A stretch of 64,000 bases of DNA. It comes from Desulforadius tongensis (GTDB taxonomy: Bacteria > Bacillota > Desulfotomaculia > Desulfotomaculales > Desulfohalotomaculaceae). Within the stretch, counting starts at the first letter, position 1; each line of letters opens with the position of its first letter. The DNA lies in contig NZ_JAFBCW010000003.1 of NCBI RefSeq assembly GCF_016907915.1, positions 19,772-83,771 of the forward strand, in the 5' to 3' direction. A program made the translations under genes and the position numbers. Shown here in pieces: positions 57,375 through 64,000 of this stretch. The notes under the pieces are model-generated. The model ran no database searches, had not been told where the DNA came from, and saw nothing but the letters and a program-made list of their open reading frames with translations.

Positions 57375-58112
57375 TTGAAAAAAATAGTTGTTGCCGGGAG
57401 AAATGATGCCGGTAAAAGTACCATTCTGGGTGAAATTTATAAAGGCTTAAAAAACAAGGGGTATCAGCCTTTGGCTGTGGGTTCCGGGGTGCAGGATGAA
57501 AAACCGTACCTGCATAAGGGAATAGATGTTAATTACCTGCACATTGCAGTACCGGGACCGGGTAGGGATGTGGTTGAAGATATTGAAAGGGTTATTCGTG
57601 ATGTGCTGAATAAGATAGAAGAAAAGAACAAACTGATCAGCAGTGCCCGCAGGGCCCTGGAAGAATTAAATAAAGTGCGGTCTGTTTTAGAGCTGGGAAG
57701 TTTGTCCCCGCGGGATATGCCCAAGCCTGCAGAAAAACCCGACGTGTTTTTGGTGGAGGCGGTGGGTATAAATGATGGTTATAAATCTGTGGAATCACGC
57801 AGATTGGCAGATATTTTGGTAACTGTTATTCCCGCCAGCATTAAAGGAGAAATTCTAATGGAAGAGGGTAACATTTTATTGGATGAAGCAGATATTATTG
57901 TGGTTACCAAAATTGATGAAACACCCAGGGATGTAACATCAACCACCGTTAAACTGCTGAAACGCATATACCCTTATAAACCGATTATACCGGTGGTGGC
58001 AACTAAAGGGGTACACACTAACCTGGTAACGGAGGAAATATTAAAGATGATGATAGACCCGTTGATTTTAATTGATAAAGCGGAGCAGTATCAAAGTCCG
58101 AAAAAGCATTAG
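57375..58112 (+). CDS. P-loop GTPase of unknown role
   Basis: 245 residues. Walker A GRNDAGKST near residue 8, Asp in FLVEAVGINDG, and base-recognition VVTKIDE near 179, as in HypB/MeaB/CooC-like SIMIBI GTPases. A lysine-rich helical insert (about 75-105) is unusual. TTG start with GGGAGGG ten bases ahead. It is alone between a terminator and the S-box riboswitch. No metallo-enzyme is nearby to suggest a client. Confidence 0.75.
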   Translation: MKKIVVAGRNDAGKSTILGEIYKGLKNKGYQPLAVGSGVQDEKPYLHKGIDVNYLHIAVPGPGRDVVEDIERVIRDVLNKIEEKNKLISSARRALEELNKVRSVLELGSLSPRDMPKPAEKPDVFLVEAVGINDGYKSVESRRLADILVTVIPASIKGEILMEEGNILLDEADIIVVTKIDETPRDVTSTTVKLLKRIYPYKPIIPVVATKGVHTNLVTEEILKMMIDPLILIDKAEQYQSPKKH

Positions 58113-58152
58113 TTGGTATACCAAAAATTATTATATTTTTTGTCATTAATAG

Positions 58153-58181
58153 TTGACATTTTGCGCATTAAGTAGTAAAGT
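58153..58181 (+). promoter_or_regulatory. Promoter of the metNIQ operon
   Basis: TTGACA and TAAAGT, 17 bases apart; transcription should start near 58188, just before the S-box RNA. Confidence 0.8.
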
Positions 58182-58207
58182 ATTTTCCATCACAGCTAAA
58201 TAGTTTT

Positions 58208-58319
58208 CTCTTATCCAGAGAGGCGGAGGGACTGGCCCAATGAAGCCCGGCAACCTTCCTGGAACTTATAGGAAAGGTGCCAATTCCTGCAGAAGTGCTG
58301 TACTTCTGAGAGATAAGAG
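58208..58319 (+). ncRNA. SAM-I (S-box) riboswitch
   Basis: All hallmarks are visible: CTCTTATCCAGAGAGGCGGAGGGACTGG (split here), AATGAAGCCCGGCAACC, GGTGCCAATTCCTGC, and the closing GAGATAAGAG that pairs with CTCTTATC. It binds SAM and switches the downstream met operon off when SAM is plentiful. Confidence 0.97.
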
Positions 58320-58339
58320 AGGTGAAGTGTAAGTGTGTG

Positions 58340-58375
58340 CCTCTTCTGTCTGTCAGAAGGGGCCTTTAGTTTTTT
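58340..58375 (+). terminator. S-box expression-platform terminator
   Basis: CCTCTTCTG with CAGAAGGGG, then CCTTTAG and a T run. Formed when SAM is bound; ends transcription before metN. Confidence 0.8.
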
Positions 58376-58395
58376 ACGGAAAGGATGGTGGAGTG

Positions 58396-59421
58396 ATGAT
58401 ATCCATCAAAAATTTAACCAAAATTTATCAAAACGGATCTCAATCCGTTAAAGCACTGGATAACATCAGCCTGCACATAAAAAAAGGCGAGATAGCCGGG
58501 ATTATTGGTTACAGCGGTGCCGGTAAAAGCAGTCTGGTGCGCTGTTTGAATATGCTGGAAAAACCTACGGCGGGCACCATTACCATTGACAACCGGGAAA
58601 TTACTTCTTTAAGTGATGAAGAGCTGAGAGTAGCCAGGCGGGAAATAGCCATGGTATTTCAGCACTTTAACCTGCTGTCTTCCCGGACGGTTTTTGGCAA
58701 TGTGGCCTTTCCGCTGGAAATTGCCGGGGTGCCGAAAAGAGAAATAAAACAGCGGGTGGAAAAACTGCTCTCCCTGGTTGGGTTGGTTGATAAAGCTGCT
58801 GTTTATCCTGCTCAGCTGTCCGGCGGTCAAAAGCAGCGGGTTGGTATTGCCAGGGCGCTGGCCAATGATCCAAAAGTGCTGCTGTGTGACGAAGCCACCT
58901 CGGCGCTGGATCCGGAAACAACGAAGTCTATTTTGAAGCTGTTAAAAGATATTAATTGCCAGTTGGATTTGACAATTCTTATTATTACTCACGAGATGAA
59001 GGTAATAACGGAGATATGTGACACCGTTGCGGTGCTGGAAAATGGAAGCATTATTGAAATGGGTAATGTTGTTGACGTGTTTACCAGACCCCAGCATCCC
59101 ACCACCAGAGCCTTTGTACAGACGGTTATCAACACCGAAATTCCCGAGCCGGTAAGGCAGCACATCGGACAGGGCGGAGACGGAAAGGTGATCCGCATAT
59201 CCTTTATCGGGGACCATACCGAAAAACCGGTGATCTCACGTATAGTAAAAAAATTTGATGTTGATGCCAACATTCTGTACGGAAATATCGATCATTTGCA
59301 GGATACGCCATTTGGTGGTCTGATTATTAAGCTGACCGGACAGCAGGATGATATAGCCCGGGCGGAGGAATACCTGGCCGGGCAGGGGCTGCAGATAGAG
59401 GTGATTACTAATGAGCATTGA
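58396..59421 (+). CDS. metN: Methionine ABC importer ATPase MetN
   Basis: 341 residues. Walker [10 protein letters not shown], signature LSGGQKQR, Walker [14 protein letters not shown], switch His in ITHEM, and the C-terminal NIL/ACT domain (about 265-340) that senses methionine and shuts import. ATG at 58396 used; a GTG at 58333 would start inside the terminator hairpin. The S-box riboswitch controls it. Overlaps metI by 11 bases. Confidence 0.95.
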   Translation: MISIKNLTKIYQNGSQSVKALDNISLHIKKGEIAGIIGYSGAGKSSLVRCLNMLEKPTAGTITIDNREITSLSDEELRVARREIAMVFQHFNLLSSRTVFGNVAFPLEIAGVPKREIKQRVEKLLSLVGLVDKAAVYPAQLSGGQKQRVGIARALANDPKVLLCDEATSALDPETTKSILKLLKDINCQLDLTILIITHEMKVITEICDTVAVLENGSIIEMGNVVDVFTRPQHPTTRAFVQTVINTEIPEPVRQHIGQGGDGKVIRISFIGDHTEKPVISRIVKKFDVDANILYGNIDHLQDTPFGGLIIKLTGQQDDIARAEEYLAGQGLQIEVITNEH

Positions 59422-60094
59422 TTTAAATTTTATTGTTAACCATTTAATTGAAATTAGTCCGGAATTATGGAAAGCCGCTTACCAAACCACTGTTATGGTA
59501 GGCGCCACCATGCTGTTTTCCGTTATCACCGGTGTACCCCTGGGAGTTTTGCTGGTGGTAACAGAAAAGGGCGGCATTATGGAAAGTCCAAAGTTTTGCA
59601 GTGTTTTAGGGACAATAGTTAACGTTTTCCGTTCCATACCCTTTATCATTTTACTGATTGCCTTGTTCCCGCTGACCCGACTGCTGGTGGGAACCACGGT
59701 GGGAACTGCGGCAGCCACCGTACCGCTGGTGGTGGGGGCCGCACCCTTTGTGGCCAGGATAGTGGAAAGTTCCTTAAAGGAAGTGGATAAGGGGGTGGTG
59801 GAAGCAGCCATATCCATGGGAGCAAAACCATGGCAAATTATTACTAAGGTACTGCTTCCCGAAGCACTGCCCGGGATTATCCTGGGTTTAACTATTACCA
59901 CAGTTACAGTTATAGGCTATTCAGCCATGGCCGGAGTGGTAGGAGGAGGCGGCCTTGGGGACTTGGCTTACCGTTATGGATTCCAGCGTTTTGATGAAAT
60001 TACCACCTACGCTGTAGTGGTAATACTGGTGGTGATGGTGCAGCTGGTGCAATCCCTGGGTAACTGGCTTTCCAAAGCCGTTAATAAAAAATAA
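59411..60094 (+). CDS. metI: Methionine ABC importer permease MetI
   Basis: 227 residues, five helices, with the EAA loop [17 protein letters not shown] that docks on MetN. Overlaps metN, so translation is coupled. Confidence 0.94.
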   Translation: MSIDLNFIVNHLIEISPELWKAAYQTTVMVGATMLFSVITGVPLGVLLVVTEKGGIMESPKFCSVLGTIVNVFRSIPFIILLIALFPLTRLLVGTTVGTAAATVPLVVGAAPFVARIVESSLKEVDKGVVEAAISMGAKPWQIITKVLLPEALPGIILGLTITTVTVIGYSAMAGVVGGGGLGDLAYRYGFQRFDEITTYAVVVILVVMVQLVQSLGNWLSKAVNKK

Positions 60095-60119
60095 ATTAAC
60101 AATTAGGAGGTACAAAGAA

Positions 60120-60920
60120 ATGAAAAAAATTGTTGTTGTACTGGCACTATTGCTGGCTTTGGTGGCGGCAGGTTGTGGAGAAAAGGATGCTGCCGGCGAC
60201 GGGGTGCTGACCGTGGGGGCCACAGAAGTACCCCATGCGGAGATTTTGAAGGTTGTGGAACCTATTTTGGAGAAAGAAGGAGTTAAACTGGATATTAAAG
60301 TTTTCTCCGACTACACCACTCCCAACCTCAGCTTGGATGCCGGTGACCTGGATGCTAATTTTTTCCAGCATCAACCTTACTTGGATGACTTTAATGAGAA
60401 AAAAGGTACCAAGTTAGTTAGTATTGCTAAAATTCACTTTGAACCCATGGGCCTGTATTCCAAAAAAGTAAGCGGCATAGATGAATTTAAAGAAGGGGCT
60501 AAAATTGGTATTCCCGGCGATGCCACCAACGGCGGCCGTGCCCTGGTACTGCTGGAAAAAGCCGGCCTGATTAAATTGAAGGAAGGGGTAGGCATTGAGG
60601 CTACCGTGCGGGATATTGTAGATAAAAAGGTGGAAATTATAGAAACGGAAGCAGCCCAACTGCCCCGTTCGCTGGAGGATTTGGACGGTGCGGTAATTAA
60701 CGGTAACTACGCGGTGCAGGCTGGTCTTACTCCCGGCGATGCCCTGGCTGCAGAAGATGCCAGTTCAGAAGCGGCAGATACCTACGGCAACATTTTAGTG
60801 GTAAGAAAAGGGGATGAAAACCGCGAGGAACTGAAAAAACTGGCGAAGGCATTACAGTCTGAAGAGGTAAAAGAATTTATTAAAGAAAAGTACAATGGTG
60901 CGGTAATACCGGTGTTTTAA
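60120..60920 (+). CDS. metQ: Methionine-binding lipoprotein MetQ
   Basis: 266 residues. Lipobox LVAAGC at residues 15-20, then the NLPA-family fold (VGATEVPHAEIL, DANFFQHQPYLD, and GALVI-like ends). Anchored on the outer face of the membrane, it delivers methionine to MetIN. AGGAGGT ahead of the ATG. Confidence 0.95.
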   Translation: MKKIVVVLALLLALVAAGCGEKDAAGDGVLTVGATEVPHAEILKVVEPILEKEGVKLDIKVFSDYTTPNLSLDAGDLDANFFQHQPYLDDFNEKKGTKLVSIAKIHFEPMGLYSKKVSGIDEFKEGAKIGIPGDATNGGRALVLLEKAGLIKLKEGVGIEATVRDIVDKKVEIIETEAAQLPRSLEDLDGAVINGNYAVQAGLTPGDALAAEDASSEAADTYGNILVVRKGDENREELKKLAKALQSEEVKEFIKEKYNGAVIPVF

Positions 60921-60957
60921 AAAGATAACCTTGGCTGAAGCCAAGGTTATCTTTTTG
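60919..60957 (+). terminator. Terminator of metNIQ
   Basis: AAAAAGATAACCTTGGC with GCCAAGGTTATCTTTTT, loop TGAA. Confidence 0.9.
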
Positions 60958-60968
60958 GGGCTAACCTG

Positions 60969-60998
60969 TTGGAATAAATTGTGCTGAAATGATATAAT
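60969..60998 (+). promoter_or_regulatory. Promoter of the mltG unit
   Basis: TTGGAA and TATAAT, 18 bases apart. Transcription should begin near 61005, so an ATG at 61003 cannot be the start of mltG. Confidence 0.65.
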
Positions 60999-61029
60999 TG
61001 CTATGAGTTTTTTATGGGGAGAGGTAACT

Positions 61030-62043
61030 TTGAAGCGGTATTCTTTATGGATAACACTCGTTTTTACATTTATTGTACTGTTTGCTGCCGGGGGATTGTT
61101 ATATTATGACGCGTTGCTGTCACCGGTGGCTGAAGACCGGCAGCCACCGGTAATAATAGAGATACCGGGAAATAGTACCAGCCGCACGGTGGCTGAAATG
61201 CTGGAAAAAAAGGGCCTGATTAAAAGTGCCTGGGCTTTCTGCCTTTATTCTCGTTATAAAGGTTGGGATGGCAAAATACAGGCCGGCGAGTACCAGTTAA
61301 GTGCTGCCATGTCCACCCCGGAAATACTGGGGGCTATTACCCGGGGCAGCCAGGTGTTTTATTCTTTTACTGTTCCCGAAGGGTATACAGTGGAGCAGAT
61401 TGCCCAGCTGTTACAGGATAAGGGGTTGGTAAATAAAGAGGAATTTTTACGCCTGTGCAGAGAAGGAATTGATCGCCATTACCCGTTTTTAAAAAATCAC
61501 CCCGGCACAAATTACCTGTTAGAAGGCTACCTTTTCCCCGATACATATAAGATAACCAAACAAAGCACCGAAAAAGACATCATTTATATGATGCTGGAGC
61601 GTTTTAATGCTGAATTAGAGAAATTGAACTTTGCCCAAAAGGCTGAAAAGTTAAATTTATCGGTACACCAGGCGGTGACCATTGCCGCGATGATAGAGAA
61701 AGAAGCTATATTTGATAAAGAACGCCCCATTATTTCCGGGGTGATTCAAAACCGGTTGAAAAAGGGGATGCCTCTGCAGATTGATGCCACGGTGCTTTAC
61801 GCTCTGGGTGAGCACAGGGAAGTGGTGCTGTATAAAGATTTAGAAGTGGAATCGGCGTATAATACCTACAGGGTGGCCGCACTGCCCCCGGGGCCGATAG
61901 CATGTCCCGGGTCTGCCTCCCTGAAGGCGGCGGTGGAACCGGAAAAAAACAGCTACCTGTATTACGTGGCAAAGCCGGACGGAACCCATGCCTTTTCCAG
62001 AACGCTGGCGGAGCATAACCGCAATATAGCAAAGTATCAGTAA
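61030..62043 (+). CDS. mltG: Endolytic transglycosylase MltG (YceG family)
   Basis: 337 residues. One N-terminal helix (about 6-28), a LysM-like domain, and a catalytic domain with the active-site Glu in AAMIEKEAIFD and the ATVLYALG block. It cuts glycan strands behind PBPs to set their length. TTG at 61030 is chosen because GGGGAGAGGT lies just ahead and the promoter start falls after the earlier ATG. Followed by the U32 gene 17 bases on. Confidence 0.92.
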   Translation: MKRYSLWITLVFTFIVLFAAGGLLYYDALLSPVAEDRQPPVIIEIPGNSTSRTVAEMLEKKGLIKSAWAFCLYSRYKGWDGKIQAGEYQLSAAMSTPEILGAITRGSQVFYSFTVPEGYTVEQIAQLLQDKGLVNKEEFLRLCREGIDRHYPFLKNHPGTNYLLEGYLFPDTYKITKQSTEKDIIYMMLERFNAELEKLNFAQKAEKLNLSVHQAVTIAAMIEKEAIFDKERPIISGVIQNRLKKGMPLQIDATVLYALGEHREVVLYKDLEVESAYNTYRVAALPPGPIACPGSASLKAAVEPEKNSYLYYVAKPDGTHAFSRTLAEHNRNIAKYQ

Positions 62044-62059
62044 TTGGAGTGGAAATATT

Positions 62060-63277
62060 ATGCATAAACCGGAACTTTTGGCCCCGGCGGGGGATTTGGA
62101 AAAACTTAAATCAGCCATTATTTACGGCGCTGACGCTGTTTACCTGGGGGGTAAACAGTTCAGCCTTCGTGCCGGGGCGGCAAACTTTGGCCGGCAGGAG
62201 CTGGCGGAAGGGGTAGAATTTGCTCACCGGCACGGAGCCAATGTGTACGTGGCGGTAAATATATTTGCCCACAATCAGGACATAGAGACCCTGCCGGGGT
62301 ATTTTTCATTTTTAGAAGATGTGGGGGTAGACGGGGTAATTGTATCAGATCCCGGTGTACTTACTGTTTTGCGCCGCACGGCCCCCGATCTGCCTGTACA
62401 TTTGAGCACCCAGGCCAACACCACCAATTATGTTAGTGCCCGGTTTTGGCAAGAACAGGGGGTTAAGCGCATTGTGCTGGCTAGGGAGTTATCGCTGGAG
62501 GAAATTAAACAAACTGCTGCCCGGGTGGATGTAGAACTGGAAGTATTTGTTCATGGAGCCATGTGTATGGCTTATTCCGGCCGCTGCCTGCTCAGCAGCT
62601 ACTTAACCGGCAGGGATGCCAACCGGGGAGATTGTGCCCAGCCCTGCCGCTGGAAATATCACCTGGTGGAAGAGAAGCGGCCCGGCCAGTATTTCCCGGT
62701 GCTGGAGGAAGAGCGGGGCACGTACTTTATGAGTTCCCGGGATCTCTGTTTAATTGAGTACATACCCCAGCTGATAAAGGCCGGGGTTAAGAGCTTTAAA
62801 ATAGAAGGCCGGATGAAAAGCGTTCACTATGTCAGCACGGTGGTAAAAAGCTATCGCCAGGCCATTGATCGGTATTTTGCTGACCCGCAGAATTATACGT
62901 TGGATGAGCGGTGGATGGAAGAAATATCCAAAGTGAGCCACCGGGATTACACCACCGGCTTTATTTTAGGTCCACCGGGCAGGGAAGCCCAGTCGGACAA
63001 ACCTTCCCAGTACAGGAGAGATTACAGTTTTGTGGGTATAGTGCGCCGGTATGATCAGGGCACCGGGATGGCCCTGGTGGAACAGCGCAATAATTTTGCG
63101 GTGGGCGACAAAGTGGAAGTTTTCCAGCCGCGGGGTGAAAATTTTACATTTACCGTCAGGGAGATATACAGCGAAGAAGGAGAACCCCAATCGAGCGCTC
63201 CCCATCCCCAGCAGCGGCTGAAAATACCAATGCAGCCGGTGGAACGGTGGAGTATGCTGCGTAAGATTGTTAAGTAG
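62060..63277 (+). CDS. U32 peptidase-family protein (TrhP/YegQ-like)
   Basis: 405 residues. U32 N-terminal TIM-barrel (LLAPAGDLEKLKSAI, GADAVYLGG) and conserved cysteines in MCMAYSGRCLLSSY and GDCAQPCRWKY that likely hold an iron-sulfur cluster; C-terminal lipocalin-like domain. Members now linked to prephenate-dependent tRNA uridine hydroxylation (TrhP) rather than proteolysis. Probable operon with mltG. RBS GGAG. Confidence 0.9.
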   Translation: MHKPELLAPAGDLEKLKSAIIYGADAVYLGGKQFSLRAGAANFGRQELAEGVEFAHRHGANVYVAVNIFAHNQDIETLPGYFSFLEDVGVDGVIVSDPGVLTVLRRTAPDLPVHLSTQANTTNYVSARFWQEQGVKRIVLARELSLEEIKQTAARVDVELEVFVHGAMCMAYSGRCLLSSYLTGRDANRGDCAQPCRWKYHLVEEKRPGQYFPVLEEERGTYFMSSRDLCLIEYIPQLIKAGVKSFKIEGRMKSVHYVSTVVKSYRQAIDRYFADPQNYTLDERWMEEISKVSHRDYTTGFILGPPGREAQSDKPSQYRRDYSFVGIVRRYDQGTGMALVEQRNNFAVGDKVEVFQPRGENFTFTVREIYSEEGEPQSSAPHPQQRLKIPMQPVERWSMLRKIVK

Positions 63278-63357
63278 AGTGCCGCAGGTGGGTGTTTTGA
63301 TGAATAAAATTGCCTTCCGGTGCCAAAGCTATTAGGTAATAACTGGAAGGTGATAAA

Positions 63358-64000
63358 ATGGAATACCGGCGTCAGAAGAGAATGGTGCTTACATTCTACC
63401 TGCTGCTGATACTTTTTATACCGATAATAGCGCGGCTTGCAGACGTACAGCTTGCCCGCGGGCCGGAATATGCCCGCAGGGCTTTGGAACAGCGGTCAAT
63501 GAAAGTGGTGCTGGAGGATATTCCCCGGGGAGATATCCTGGATCGCAATTTAAAGTCATTAACCGGCAGCGGGCTGCAGCAAAAAATTGTTATCTTTCCC
63601 AGTTTAATGGATGATCCCCAGCGGGTGGCTGAATCACTGGCCGGCATACTGGGGGAGGATACCCAAAAATTAATTGAACAATTTGCCCGGGGCAGCGGCA
63701 CCCTTCCTTACCCCTTGGGAATGGAACAAATCAGGTTAATAAAAGAGGCTAACTGGCGCGGGGTGTTGGTGCTGCCCGTGCGGCAGAGATATTACAATCA
63801 ACCGCTGGCCAGCCATTTGATAGGACACTTGGGCAGTATTTCTTCGCCCGGTAAGCTGGAGGAACTTTCTGCTGCTTCCACCAAATGCTATCATTTAAAC
63901 GACCTAATCGGCCAAATGGGACTGGAAAAATATTATGAACAGCAGTTAAAAGCCACCCGGCCGGAGCGGTTGGTGCGGGCCTTTGCTGATGCCGCCGGTA
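63358..64000 (+). CDS. Penicillin-binding protein (class B), N-terminal part, cut by window
   Basis: ATG at 63358 with GAAGGTG six bases ahead; the frame remains open to base 64000. It codes a short cytoplasmic lead (MEYRRQKRMVLTFYLL), one membrane anchor, and the PBP dimerisation-domain opening IPRGDILDRN, so it is a PBP2/SpoVD-type transpeptidase whose catalytic domain lies beyond the window. Confidence 0.88.
   Translation, partial: MEYRRQKRMVLTFYLLLILFIPIIARLADVQLARGPEYARRALEQRSMKVVLEDIPRGDILDRNLKSLTGSGLQQKIVIFPSLMDDPQRVAESLAGILGEDTQKLIEQFARGSGTLPYPLGMEQIRLIKEANWRGVLVLPVRQRYYNQPLASHLIGHLGSISSPGKLEELSAASTKCYHLNDLIGQMGLEKYYEQQLKATRPERLVRAFADAAG

Overview
The window looks like a chromosomal segment of a Gram-positive, probably anaerobic, spore-former-type Firmicute of the Peptococcaceae/Desulfotomaculum kind. 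This is inferred from strong GGAGG-type ribosome sites, frequent TTG/GTG starts, SLH-domain surface proteins, an S-box riboswitch, a clostridial-type I-B CRISPR-Cas operon and an unusual concentration of oxyanion transporters. No rRNA or tRNA gene was seen. The species cannot be named from the sequence alone.

Layout. 1-1.3 kb: end of a chemotaxis receptor. 1.8-2.3 kb: a small sigma-region-4-like protein. 2.8-13 kb: an anion-transport island with three TauE/SafE (TSUP) permeases, an ArsB/NhaD-type permease and a DASS (SLC13) symporter. Two of the TSUP genes sit in parallel modules (TSUP, small membrane protein, intercistronic hairpin, CBS-domain protein), one of which ends in an HTH/WCX-like regulator. 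A 9-bp motif, AAGCACCTT, recurs just upstream of these transcription units. 13.5-16.4 kb: an NtrB/NtrC-like two-component pair. 16.5-20.1 kb: a radical SAM protein, an MFS transporter and an RlmD-type rRNA methylase.

20.1-39.3 kb is an AT-rich accessory island full of mobile-element debris: a truncated and frameshifted IS21 element, two C-terminal stubs of large serine recombinases, a TnpB relic with a possible omega-RNA tail, and an IS3 relic. It carries a GNAT gene behind a long structured leader, a yjdF riboswitch in front of a broken yjdF, a three-gene cluster with a SIR2-like protein (best candidate for an undescribed defence system), a metallo-beta-lactamase-fold hydrolase, a four-helix cysteine-rich copper protein, a glutamate-synthase-like oxidoreductase, an iron alcohol dehydrogenase with a divergent HxlR regulator, and a lantibiotic-immunity-type ABC transporter with its own two-component system. 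A three-spacer CRISPR array follows.

39.3-47.6 kb is a type I-B interference operon (WYL regulator, cas6, cas8b, cas7, cas5, cas3) with no cas1, cas2 or cas4 in the window. 47.7-64 kb is core-like sequence: hsp20 behind a hairpin that buries its ribosome site (candidate RNA thermometer), plsC, ychF, a YkgJ-type cysteine-cluster protein, a Na/phosphate cotransporter, two divergent SLH surface proteins, a P-loop GTPase, an S-box-controlled metNIQ methionine importer, mltG, a U32 peptidase-family protein, and the start of a penicillin-binding protein running off the window.
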